Assembly: GCA_965662685.1 (NCBI GenBank)
Contig: CBFIIQ010000011.1
Span: 13,572 to 77,571 of the forward strand
Origin: Eutrophocola sp965662685
GTDB lineage: Bacteria > Pseudomonadota > Gammaproteobacteria > Pseudomonadales > Pseudohongiellaceae
Direction of reading: 5' to 3'
Length of the DNA stretch: 64,000 nucleotides
The notes below the pieces were generated by a model. That model had not been told where the DNA came from. It saw only the letters and a list, made by a program, of their open reading frames with translations, and ran no database searches. The position numbers were made by a program, and so were the translations under genes. Positions 9,237-17,056 of the stretch are shown here, one piece after another (positions within the stretch are counted from its first letter, which is position 1; the number at the start of each line of letters is the position of its first letter).

Positions 9237-11576
9237 ATGTTGAGCAGTAAGCAAGTACAAAGTAATGAAATGCTGGATCTGGAAAAAAAGCTTTCTGAAG
9301 CTAATGCCCGGTCCCGGGATTTTAGCCGGGGCATGGCAAAACTAAGTGATGCATTAATTCGTGAAAAAAAGAACAGAAAAACCCTGCAGCAGGCGCTGAA
9401 AACTGTTGAGATGGAATTACTCGAGGTACTTGGTGCTCATTTTTTGACTGTTTACCAAAGTATAGACAATGGAAAGGAAATTACCGCAGTCTACAAAGGT
9501 GGTGATGGATCCGAATCAGTAGAAAAACAATCCATCAGAGTCCCTCTTAGTACGACATCAGTAGCAGGTTATGTAGCACTGAGTCATCGTTCGCTGTGCA
9601 TCAAGGATGTCTATGAGTCTGAAGAATTAAAAGTAATACATCCTGATTTGAAATTTGATGCCCGTTTCAGTGAAAGTCGAAACATCCAGTTTAAATCCAT
9701 GATTGCGGTGCCAATCAAGAATGAAATTCTTCTTGGTGTGGTTCAGCTTATCAATCTTGATCATCACAGTACTTTCTCACGTTCCGATATCAAACGTGCT
9801 GCCATACTGGCCCAGACACTGGCTAAAATTTTCAGAGATGATTTTCAAACTACACTGGGTCCATATGATTATCTGGTGCAGCAAGGAAAGCTTGGTAGTC
9901 TGGAACTGGAAAAAGTTCAGCGAGAATGCAAAGGCTCAAAAAAGAAGATTGTGCGAAAGCTGATTGATGAGTTCAAAATATCGGAAGATGATATTGGTAA
10001 ATCCCTGGAGTTATATTACCGGGTTCCTTACATGAAGTATGACTCCTTGACCCAGCCTCCGCATGAGCTCATTGCAAACATCACCACAAATTACCTGATC
10101 AATAATCTCTGGGTGCCGGTATCCGGTAACAAGGAAGAAGCAGTCATTCTGATAGATGACCCCAGTGATTACACCCGAATAATGGAAATTCAATCTCTGT
10201 TAAGAGTGAAGAAGATCGAGTTAAGAGTTGGATTGCCGGAACATATTCTTCAGTTTATTAACTCTGGAACAGATGATTTTCCTGAATCAGAAGGATTTGA
10301 TGATGTATTCAGGAGTCTGGAAGAGGAAAACGATGTAGAACTGCAGCGCACGGAAGATGATGAGCTGGATGAGTCAGAGGTTACCAGTTCTGCAATTATA
10401 CAGTTGGTCAATAAAATCATAATGGAGTCTAGCAGGCTGAACAGTTCCGATATTCATATTGAGCCCGGCAAAGATAAAGGTCCTGGTATTGTGCGGGTGA
10501 GAGTGGATGGTGAGTGCAGCGAACTGCTCAGGGTTCCGGGAGAACATACTGCAGCGCTTATTGCGCGAATAAAGGTTATGTCCAGGCTTGATATTTCTGA
10601 ACGCAGAAAGCCGCAGGATGGCAAGTGTAAATTAAAAGTGGCGAAACGAAATCTTGAATTGCGTGTAGCTACAGTACCCACAGTCAATGGCGAGAGCGCA
10701 GTGCTACGTATTCTTGCTGCCGGTAATGCCATGCCGATGGACAAACTGGCATTAAGTGACAGTAATTACGAGAGACTTAACGACGTTTGTAAAAAACCTC
10801 ATGGTCTTATTCTTGTCGTTGGCCCCACGGGTTCAGGTAAAACAACTTCACTGCATGCGGTACTGGGGCATGTAAATAAGCCCAACAAGAAAATCTGGAC
10901 GGCAGAAGATCCAGTAGAGATTACGCAGCCAGGATTACAGCAGGTTCAGGTGCATCCAAAAATCGGTTTTACCTTTGCCGATGCCATGCGCGCGTTTCTG
11001 CGAGCAGACCCGGATATTATTTTGATTGGTGAGATGCGTGATAAAGAAACAGCCTCTATCGGTGTTGAAGCATCATTAACCGGACATCTTGTGTTATCCA
11101 CCTTGCATACCAATTCCGCACCGGAAACTATTTCACGACTGCTCGACCTTGGTCTTGATCCGGTAAACTTTTCCGATGCCCTGTTGGGTATTCTGGCCCA
11201 GCGCTTGATGCGAACCCTGTGTGCTGATTGCAAGGAGCCTTACAAACCTGATCAAAAGGAACTTGATCACCTGATAGATCAGTATGACAGGGAAACGTTT
11301 GCAGAACTTGGAGTTGATCCGGCAAGTGTCGAACTCTATCGTGCGAAAGGTTGTACCAGTTGTGGTGGACTCGGGTACAGGGGGCGTGTGGGGATTCACG
11401 AATTTTTGCTTGGAACGCCCCGGTTACAGGGGCTGATCTACCGCAACGCTGGTATTGAAGCTATTTATGATCAAGCCATAGCTGACGGCATGCGTACGCT
11501 CAAGCAGGATGGTATCGCCAAGATATTTGCAGGTCTGAGTGATTATGCTCAATTATTGAATGTGACGGCAGAGTAA
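9237..11576 (+). CDS. GAF-domain PilB/GspE-family secretion ATPase
   Basis: A 779-residue hexameric traffic ATPase of the type II secretion / type IV pilus assembly class. Residues 1-65 are charged and helical. About 66-205 form a GAF-type sensory domain (GYVALSHRSLCIKDVYES, then MIAVPIKNEILLGVVQLIN). About 210-265 resemble the N-terminal domain of GspE/PilB proteins. The motor follows: Walker A GPTGSGKTT (529-537), Asp box and Walker B DIILIGEMRD (593-602), histidine box LVLSTLHTNSA, and a zinc-binding tetracysteine (Cys662, Cys665, Cys706, Cys709). It begins two bases after chpC, so it belongs to the chemosensory operon. It may power pili or a related fibre. The GAF domain suggests direct small-molecule control (inference). 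Confidence 0.88.
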   Translation: MLSSKQVQSNEMLDLEKKLSEANARSRDFSRGMAKLSDALIREKKNRKTLQQALKTVEMELLEVLGAHFLTVYQSIDNGKEITAVYKGGDGSESVEKQSIRVPLSTTSVAGYVALSHRSLCIKDVYESEELKVIHPDLKFDARFSESRNIQFKSMIAVPIKNEILLGVVQLINLDHHSTFSRSDIKRAAILAQTLAKIFRDDFQTTLGPYDYLVQQGKLGSLELEKVQRECKGSKKKIVRKLIDEFKISEDDIGKSLELYYRVPYMKYDSLTQPPHELIANITTNYLINNLWVPVSGNKEEAVILIDDPSDYTRIMEIQSLLRVKKIELRVGLPEHILQFINSGTDDFPESEGFDDVFRSLEEENDVELQRTEDDELDESEVTSSAIIQLVNKIIMESSRLNSSDIHIEPGKDKGPGIVRVRVDGECSELLRVPGEHTAALIARIKVMSRLDISERRKPQDGKCKLKVAKRNLELRVATVPTVNGESAVLRILAAGNAMPMDKLALSDSNYERLNDVCKKPHGLILVVGPTGSGKTTSLHAVLGHVNKPNKKIWTAEDPVEITQPGLQQVQVHPKIGFTFADAMRAFLRADPDIILIGEMRDKETASIGVEASLTGHLVLSTLHTNSAPETISRLLDLGLDPVNFSDALLGILAQRLMRTLCADCKEPYKPDQKELDHLIDQYDRETFAELGVDPASVELYRAKGCTSCGGLGYRGRVGIHEFLLGTPRLQGLIYRNAGIEAIYDQAIADGMRTLKQDGIAKIFAGLSDYAQLLNVTAE

Positions 11577-11625
11577 AAAAAAAGGACGCAGATCGGGAGA
11601 GCTTTAGCGGGCTTGATCTGCGCCC
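11577..11625 (-). terminator. Intrinsic terminator for the hibernation factor-like gene
   Basis: Arms at 11584-11594 and 11615-11625 form an 11-bp stem that contains one G-U pair when read on the minus strand. On the minus strand the stem is followed by an unbroken run of T (A at 11577-11583 on the plus strand). It sits between convergent genes. The plus-strand side lacks a T run, so it should act mainly for the minus-strand gene. Confidence 0.75.
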
Positions 11626-11658
11626 TAAAGGGATAAAAGGGGAGTTACTGCAATAAGT

Positions 11659-11991
11659 TCAAGCTGCGTCTTTCACTTGTCTAAAAATCTTCCTCTTTTT
11701 CATGATCCGGCGCGAAACTGTGTGTTTAACTCTTCCGGCACAGTCATGAATGGCGTTATACATATTTTCCCTGGTTGAACGAATGACAAATTCAGGGCTG
11801 TTGCTCATCCTGACTAATATCTGGCAGCGCTTGTCGATCCCGCCATGATTACTGCTATTGATATCCTCCAGCCTGACATCAAGCAGGGTTATTTGATGAT
11901 ATCTTTCCAGAATATCCAGCAGGTTATCCTGAATCGAAAGCTCTAGTGCGCGAGTCAGGGGAAAGCTTCTTGACTGTATATGTAGTGCCAT
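11659..11991 (-). CDS. HPF/RaiA-type ribosome hibernation factor-like protein
   Basis: A 110-residue protein with the layout of the short hibernation promoting factor family (S30EA / sigma-54 modulation). It begins MALHIQSRSFPLTRALELSIQ, followed by the helix and strand pattern LLDILERYHQITLLDVRLEDI. Then comes a strand with polar residues (DKRCQILVRMSNSPEFVIRS) and the second helix NMYNAIHDCAGRVKHTV. The tail is strongly basic (RRIMKKRKIFRQVK), as expected for rRNA contact. AGGAG lies seven bases before the ATG. It stands alone and is divergent from nhaR, so it is not at the usual rpoN-hpf locus. It may act on ribosomes under stress. Divergence is high, so the exact subgroup is uncertain. 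Confidence 0.72.
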   Translation of the reverse strand: MALHIQSRSFPLTRALELSIQDNLLDILERYHQITLLDVRLEDINSSNHGGIDKRCQILVRMSNSPEFVIRSTRENMYNAIHDCAGRVKHTVSRRIMKKRKIFRQVKDAA

Positions 11992-12035
11992 GTTTTCACT
12001 CCTGTTCTATTCAAGTTGCAAGCATCTTATTACAA

Positions 12036-12092
12036 ATATATAGTTCGTAATAATCGTATTATATTTATATATAGTTCGATAAAACCGTACTA
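12036..12092. promoter_or_regulatory. Two 26-bp direct repeats before nhaR, candidate LysR-type operator
   Basis: Two near-identical 26-bp copies at 12036-12061 and 12067-12092, both starting ATATATAGTTCG and ending in CGTA-T/C-TA. Their starts are 31 bp apart, close to three helical turns, so bound proteins would lie on one DNA face. Each copy holds a partly symmetric TAGTTCG ... CG-ACTA core. They occupy the divergent spacer between the HPF-like gene and nhaR, ending 16 bp before the nhaR ATG. Autoregulation by the LysR-type protein is the simplest reading. Confidence 0.6.
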
Positions 12093-12108
12093 ATAAGCGA
12101 GAGCGCTG

Positions 12109-13017
12109 ATGAATTACAAGCATTTACATTATTTCTGGATGGTCGCTAAAACCGGAAGTATTGCCGGTGCCAGCGAAGCCTTGCATATCACGCCACAGAC
12201 CATCAGCGGACAGTTGACGCAATTACAGGACACCATTGGGGACAAGTTGTTTGAGCGCAAGGGGCGACGCCTGCTAATGACTGCCAAGGGCAGGACTGTC
12301 TTCAAGTATGCCAATGAGATGTTCAGCCTCGGCGAGGAACTCGGTGAGTTTTTAAATGGATCTTCCACGCTGGGTCAGAGAGAGTTCATAGTTGGCATCA
12401 TGGATGGTGTGCCGAAAACCATAGCCTATAAAATACTCTCGCCGGTATTGGAAGGGAGTGAAAAGGTGCACCTCACTTGCCGTGAGGGTTCTTTTGAACA
12501 ACTCATCACTGCTCTGGCAATTCGCCAACTGGATATGGTGATCAGTGATATGCCGGTCAATTCGGCTTACAGTATCAAGGCCTATAACCATAAGCTTGGC
12601 GAAAGTCCTTTAACCTGTTTCGCTGTGAAAAAACTTGCCAGCCAGTATCGAAAGAATTTTCCAAAGAATCTTGAACAGGCTCCGCTGTTATTGCCCACTG
12701 ATAACAGCACTATTCGGCCTGCCATCGATCAATGGTTCATGTCGATGAATGTTTCACCAAATATCGTCGGCGAGTTCGATGACAGTGCCTTGCTTAAAGC
12801 CTTTGGCGAGACCGGGAAAGGACTTTTTTTCATGCCAAGCATTATAGAAAAGGAAGTCTGTGAACATTATGAGGTTGAAGTCGTAGGCCGGACCAATAAA
12901 GTACGTGAGCAATTCTATGCTCTGTCACTGGAACGCAAGATCAGTGACGCGCTGCCAATACTGTCGACTATTTATAATACGGCAAAAACGCAGCTGTTCG
13001 CAGATACAGATAGTTGA
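12109..13017 (+). CDS. nhaR: NhaR-type LysR family transcriptional regulator
   Basis: A 302-residue LysR-type regulator closest to NhaR. The N-terminal winged helix reads MNYKHLHYFWMVAKTGSIAG with recognition helix TPQTISGQLTQLQ and LFERKGRRL. The NhaR hallmarks are the YFW start and the PQTI.GQ helix. The effector-binding domain follows from about residue 90. In Escherichia coli NhaR responds to sodium and pH and activates nhaA and osmC. No nhaA antiporter is visible here. The gene is divergent from the HPF-like gene across a spacer with two phased repeats, and it converges on the methyltransferase gene 15 bp away. A target among the neighbours is possible but not shown. Confidence 0.87.
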   Translation: MNYKHLHYFWMVAKTGSIAGASEALHITPQTISGQLTQLQDTIGDKLFERKGRRLLMTAKGRTVFKYANEMFSLGEELGEFLNGSSTLGQREFIVGIMDGVPKTIAYKILSPVLEGSEKVHLTCREGSFEQLITALAIRQLDMVISDMPVNSAYSIKAYNHKLGESPLTCFAVKKLASQYRKNFPKNLEQAPLLLPTDNSTIRPAIDQWFMSMNVSPNIVGEFDDSALLKAFGETGKGLFFMPSIIEKEVCEHYEVEVVGRTNKVREQFYALSLERKISDALPILSTIYNTAKTQLFADTDS

Positions 13018-13032
13018 TTTGCACTTTTATGA

Positions 13033-14049
13033 CTATGCGGACTTTGTTGCCGTGACCAGAGAGTAATAGCCATAAGAGCGTTGTGCGCTGACATCTTTAA
13101 AGCCGGCTTTCTCGAGAATGGATTCCAGCTCGTTCAAAGTATATTGCTGTCCCTTGTTGCCCTGAGTCATGAAAAAGGAGAAGGCGACGGCGGCGTAGGG
13201 TTCATCACCACTTTCCTCAAGCAGAATCTCCTGCAGGCAGATGCGCCCACCGGGAGCCAGAGCCGAAAAACTTTTTTGCGCCAGTAATTCACAGGTTTCC
13301 GTACTCCAGTCATGAAAAATATTTGAGAAAAAATGTGCTTCATAGCCTTCGGGCCAGTCTTCCCTGAACATATCAATGGTTTTGGTATCTACCCGATCAG
13401 ATACACCTGCTTTCTCTATATAGTCTTTGGCTACTTCACAAACCGCGGCCAGTTCCATAATCGTGCATTTCATCTGTGGGTAATGGTTGGCCAGAGCGGA
13501 GGCATAACAACCGGAACCGCCGCCGACATCGAGCAGACTACCTATATTGGAAAAATCACAGGTTTGGGTCATGCCTACAGCCGAGGGCATGGAATGACAG
13601 TGCATAAAATCTGTGACTTTTTTTGCCAGTGCCGCATCCATCTGGCCTGACTCCCAGCTATCCGCAGGGCCTCTGGATTCTTTAGTTTCGCCATCCCTGA
13701 TGTTGTCGAGAATAACCTTATAATTTGGAATTGCCTCACCACGACGGATGAAAAATGGTCCCCAGTAATAAGGGCTTTCTTTCAGCATATAAGTGCGCGA
13801 TAGCGTATTGAGTTGGTAGGCCCCCTGATGCTTGTCCAAAAGGCCCTGTACTTTCAGCATCGGTAATAACGCTTTCATGCCGCGCAGGGAATAACCGAGT
13901 TTTTTTGCTGCCTGCTCGACACTCAATGGCTCGTTAAAGCCTTCAAAAACTTCCAGTGCCAGGGCTATGGTAATGGCCTGGGATTTAAAATCGCTGAGCA
14001 TGATATCCCAGATTTTTGTATCGTCCGTAGGTGGAAGTACTGGATTCAC
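13033..14049 (-). CDS. O-methyltransferase family 2-type SAM-dependent methyltransferase
   Basis: A 338-residue protein built like plant/bacterial class II small-molecule O-methyltransferases. An N-terminal winged-helix dimerisation domain (about 15-85, EPLSVEQAAKKLGYSLRGM) precedes a Rossmann domain. The SAM-binding loop is LLDVGGGSGCYASALA, and the later acidic and core motifs are HFFSNIFHDWS and LAPGGRICLQE. The start is GTG at 14049 with GAGGT seven bases upstream. It is last in the minus-strand series ligA, ligB, secreted protein, methyltransferase. Phenolic or catecholic substrates would fit that context (inference). The usual general base of this family would be the His in FHDWS. The substrate cannot be read from sequence. 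Confidence 0.82.
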   Translation of the reverse strand: MNPVLPPTDDTKIWDIMLSDFKSQAITIALALEVFEGFNEPLSVEQAAKKLGYSLRGMKALLPMLKVQGLLDKHQGAYQLNTLSRTYMLKESPYYWGPFFIRRGEAIPNYKVILDNIRDGETKESRGPADSWESGQMDAALAKKVTDFMHCHSMPSAVGMTQTCDFSNIGSLLDVGGGSGCYASALANHYPQMKCTIMELAAVCEVAKDYIEKAGVSDRVDTKTIDMFREDWPEGYEAHFFSNIFHDWSTETCELLAQKSFSALAPGGRICLQEILLEESGDEPYAAVAFSFFMTQGNKGQQYTLNELESILEKAGFKDVSAQRSYGYYSLVTATKSA

Positions 14050-14130
14050 TTTGCTTACCTCTTTACTTTCTGCTGCTGAAAATTATTTTTCTAGTCTCTA
14101 TTAATCGTTGCTGTGGCGCTGTTAAAAAGT

Positions 14131-15066
14131 CTACTCAGTAGTATTGGGTGTCAGAGGGAAATTGCCATCATAGGGTGGCCAGTTTGGTACAGGCTGAGTT
14201 GGTTTTGCATAGAACATAGCCGCATGGACATGACGTATCAGGCCATCTTCGATACTAAATACTTCGGTGAAATGATTTCTCCAGCGTTCATTGCCCGGAC
14301 GGCGGACAAAGACTACAGAGAGCATGGCGATCTGCTGTTCTACATCAACCACCTGTACGCGACGTCCGGCGACCTGGGCGAGACCGAAGTCACCGGAGGT
14401 ACGGCAATCAGTGGTGCCGTTAAAGCCGGTTGCGCCTGCTGCCAATGGTCCACCAAAAGTATCCTGACCATTTTCACGGCGTGAGCAGCCCGGGTGACCT
14501 TTTATGACTTTACTGTTCTGGGCGATGATGCCGTCAAAATAACTGTTGGCAATGGCAATGAGGTCATCACGGCTGTAACGGCGGTCTAAAGGGACAGCGC
14601 CTTGATGGGGAGGATTGGCAATAAGATTGTCCGCATCCCAGTAGACTGTGCCGGGTACTCCCTGCAATCCTGCATCATTTTCCCGACCTATATGCCACTC
14701 GGCTTCAGTGATCATGTTATTGGAAACTTTCATACGCAGGGAAACTACCGCACGCTCGCCATCTTCTTCAAGCAAACCATAGAAGCCAGCTGAGCTGCCT
14801 TCGGGGTCGTAATAACGGCGCTCTAATTCACCCAGTGCTGTCACCGTAGACCACAGTCCCTCGTCGTTGGGTGTTACGATGGAGTTTTCTGTCTGCCGAA
14901 AACCATAGCTTAACGGTGCCTGAGAGGCGTCATTGGCGACTATGGCATTGAGATAATGGTCAAGAAAGCTGGCCAGGCAACTGCGATCGCAGTCCTGTGC
15001 CTGGGCAGAAAATGAAATGCCGGAGATCAGGCACAGTGTAATCAGTTTGCGAAAAAGCATGAACAA
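14131..15066 (-). CDS. Secreted protein of unknown function (DUF8021-like)
   Basis: A 311-residue protein with a clear Sec signal peptide (MFMLFRKLITLCLISGISFS, then AQAQ-DCD). The mature part opens with a Cys pair (DCDRSCL) and a helix LDHYLNAIVANDASQAPLS. This style is typical of SnoaL-like/NTF2-like cone folds. A second such unit appears near RRYSRDDLIAIANSYFDGIIAQN, with further cysteines (HPGCSRREN, TTDCRTSGDFG). It resembles family DUF8021 from memory, not from a search. No catalytic motif is evident. It lies 80 bp after ligB and 81 bp before the methyltransferase, on the same strand. GGGGG lies just upstream of the ATG. A periplasmic or envelope role tied to aromatic metabolism is speculative. 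Confidence 0.7.
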   Translation of the reverse strand: MFMLFRKLITLCLISGISFSAQAQDCDRSCLASFLDHYLNAIVANDASQAPLSYGFRQTENSIVTPNDEGLWSTVTALGELERRYYDPEGSSAGFYGLLEEDGERAVVSLRMKVSNNMITEAEWHIGRENDAGLQGVPGTVYWDADNLIANPPHQGAVPLDRRYSRDDLIAIANSYFDGIIAQNSKVIKGHPGCSRRENGQDTFGGPLAAGATGFNGTTDCRTSGDFGLAQVAGRRVQVVDVEQQIAMLSVVFVRRPGNERWRNHFTEVFSIEDGLIRHVHAAMFYAKPTQPVPNWPPYDGNFPLTPNTTE

Positions 15067-15146
15067 GCCCCCATATGTTTTTATTAGTCAGGGGATTCTC
15101 TTTCAACTAGGCTGCGCATGCAACAGGCAGCGTCGTGTTTGAAAGT

Positions 15147-15992
15147 CTAGCTGCCTGCTTTTTCGAGAATAAGGTGGCCGAGTGCGGTGTTTGAAGCCGG
15201 CACATGGTAGAAACGGTGCTTTTCATTCACCTGCGATCCCAGCGCCGCTCGGGCTATTAGCCACATCACCAATTCAATACCTTCGGAGCCGGCTTCTCGA
15301 ATATATTCCGAGTGAGTGATTTTTGTGAGTTCTTCAGGGTCATTGATCAGCTTATTCATGAACTCCAGATCCCATTCCTTGTTGATCAGGCCCGCACGCT
15401 TGTATTGAAGCTGATGGCTCATGCCTCCGGTACCCCAGATATGAACATTAAGGTCTTCGTCAAACAGCTCTACAGCTTTGCGCAGGGCCTTGCCCAGCTC
15501 GAAACAGCGCCTGCCAGTAGGGGGTGGATACTGGATCACGTTTACCATGAAGGGAATTACCCGGCATGGCCAGGCTTCAGGTTGACCAAACATCAGTGAC
15601 AGCGGCACAGTAAGGCCATGATCTACTTTGAAATCATTGCAAATCGTCATGTCGAAAGAATCAAGGATGACTGACTGGGCAATATGCCAGGCCAGGTCGG
15701 GATGACCCTGAACCGGGGGAATGGGACGTGGTCCCCAGCCTTCATCAGCACTTTCAAATTCTTCACTGCAGCCAATGCCAAAGGTCGGTACCACACGCAG
15801 ATCGAAGGCACTGGCGTGATCGTTATACACCAGAATGATGACATCAGGGACATTGTCAGCTTGCCATTTTTTGGAATATTCAAAACCTTCAAACACTGGT
15901 GACCAGTATTCGTTACCTGTGGTGCGCAGATCGATAGCGGCGCCGACGGCCGGAATATGGGAGGAAAAAACTGCGGAACTGATACGAGCCAT
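15147..15992 (-). CDS. ligB: LigB-type catalytic subunit of protocatechuate 4,5-dioxygenase
   Basis: A 281-residue class III extradiol dioxygenase beta chain, strongly similar in pattern to Sphingobium LigB. Iron ligands are His12 (SSHIP), His59 (VYNDHASAF) and Glu240 (SEGIELVMW). The catalytic His193 lies in WGTGGMSHQLQ. Long family-specific stretches such as EGWGPRPIPPVQGHPDLAWH and FYHVPASNTALGHLIL are intact, so the enzyme should be active. It opens the ring of protocatechuate or a related substrate such as gallate. It starts two bases after the ligA stop, with its ribosome site inside ligA. None of the later 4,5-cleavage pathway genes (ligC, ligI, ligJ, ligK) is present, so the pathway must be elsewhere or the substrate differs. 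Confidence 0.93.
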   Translation of the reverse strand: MARISSAVFSSHIPAVGAAIDLRTTGNEYWSPVFEGFEYSKKWQADNVPDVIILVYNDHASAFDLRVVPTFGIGCSEEFESADEGWGPRPIPPVQGHPDLAWHIAQSVILDSFDMTICNDFKVDHGLTVPLSLMFGQPEAWPCRVIPFMVNVIQYPPPTGRRCFELGKALRKAVELFDEDLNVHIWGTGGMSHQLQYKRAGLINKEWDLEFMNKLINDPEELTKITHSEYIREAGSEGIELVMWLIARAALGSQVNEKHRFYHVPASNTALGHLILEKAGS

Positions 15993-15994
15993 GT

Positions 15995-16393
15995 TTATTG
16001 ATTATCCTTGTTATTTGAAGTGCTGCGATTACCTTCAATGGGTCGACCGCCGCTGAGCATCATTGCCCGATATTCCTGAGGAGTCATGCCGGTCATGGTC
16101 GATACGGCACGCTCAAAGGGTTGTTCGTGGGTATAAAAAAGTTTGGCAAGGAAATAAATATTTCCCCCCTGTTCAATACAGAGATTGTAGTCCTGTTCCA
16201 GAACGCCTTTTTTCTGCAGATCTGTCAGCGGCCATTCATCAACATAAGCTTTTTCATCCGCCAGAAAGCGATCCCGGTTTTCAGCCTTCATTAGCGACAT
16301 GAAAAACTGGTTTAGATGATATCCCTTGCGTGACATGTCAGCATCAAAAACGATGGTGCCGGGAATATCCTGGTAGGGTTTTTCTAGGGCCAT
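15995..16393 (-). CDS. ligA: LigA-type small subunit of protocatechuate 4,5-dioxygenase
   Basis: A 132-residue alpha chain that caps the active site of LigB. It shows the family pattern IPGTIVFDADMSRKGYHLNQ, FFMSLMKAENRDRFLADEKA, and later NIYFLAKLF and MTGMTPQEYRAMMLSGGR. The N-terminus is about a dozen residues shorter than Sphingobium LigA. CAGGAG seven bases before the ATG supports the start. It is the first gene of the minus-strand series and is followed by ligB with a two-base gap. Presence of both subunits supports a functional heterodimer. Its promoter should lie in 16394-16527; I see no clear box there. Confidence 0.92.
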   Translation of the reverse strand: MALEKPYQDIPGTIVFDADMSRKGYHLNQFFMSLMKAENRDRFLADEKAYVDEWPLTDLQKKGVLEQDYNLCIEQGGNIYFLAKLFYTHEQPFERAVSTMTGMTPQEYRAMMLSGGRPIEGNRSTSNNKDNQ

Positions 16394-16527
16394 GACTGGA
16401 CTCCTGAGTAAGCGTGAAAAAAGATTCTAGCACAAGCTAAAGCAAGGACGGATTTTGTTCCCGTTAAAGCTGGACAGGAGGGTAATTTGCTACTTTTCAG
16501 GATTTTAAATGGCTCCGGTAATGGCAA

Positions 16528-16968
16528 TTATTCAGTGTGGAACATAAATACAGAGGTACTAAGAGAGATTTCTTTAAGAAAAAGCAACAGGGCCAGTATC
16601 AGGCAGAGCATTGCAACCACAAAAAGAAAGGCGATGAAGATGACGACCTCAAAATTCATTACCGCGCCAATAAACAGCACAACGATCACCAGGCATATCA
16701 ACAGGGCACAACAGGTGCTCAGGGAGATAGCCCAGTTGGTTAATGTGGCACGCTGTGTCAGAGATTTAAGTTCGCTATTGACGACTATTCTTTCTACTTC
16801 ATCACAGACGGCTTTTTTATCTTTAAGAAAACGCCCGCGGTCTACAATACGTCCGAGTCGGTGGGTCATTACATTGAGCGCGCCGGTGATACCGGCCAAC
16901 AGGAAAACCGGCGCGACGGCCAGCTGAATGGCACTGGAGATATCGGTGACCTGAAAAAATTGCTCCAT
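16528..16968 (-). CDS. DUF2721 family membrane protein
   Basis: A 146-residue inner-membrane protein. It starts MEQFFQVTDISSAIQLAVAP followed by a hydrophobic segment (VFLLAGITGALNVM). A charged cytoplasmic-looking loop with RLGRIVDRGRFLKDK is next, then two long hydrophobic helices near residues 75-105 and 108-132. The motif from the first helix into RLGRIVDR is characteristic of DUF2721. The function of the family is not known. It lies upstream of ligA on the same strand, 134 bp away, and is probably its own transcript. The gene is complete and of normal family length. Confidence 0.82.
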   Translation of the reverse strand: MEQFFQVTDISSAIQLAVAPVFLLAGITGALNVMTHRLGRIVDRGRFLKDKKAVCDEVERIVVNSELKSLTQRATLTNWAISLSTCCALLICLVIVVLFIGAVMNFEVVIFIAFLFVVAMLCLILALLLFLKEISLSTSVFMFHTE

Positions 16969-17056
16969 GGCAGTATCTTTACTTATTCAGTGAATTGAAC
17001 ATCACCTCAGAATAAAGAACATGCCATGTTTAGTCCAGTTACCTGAATGGTGTTGA

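Noticed and set aside
12109..13017. An nhaA antiporter partner for nhaR
   Set aside because: No antiporter-like multi-helix gene is present on either side.
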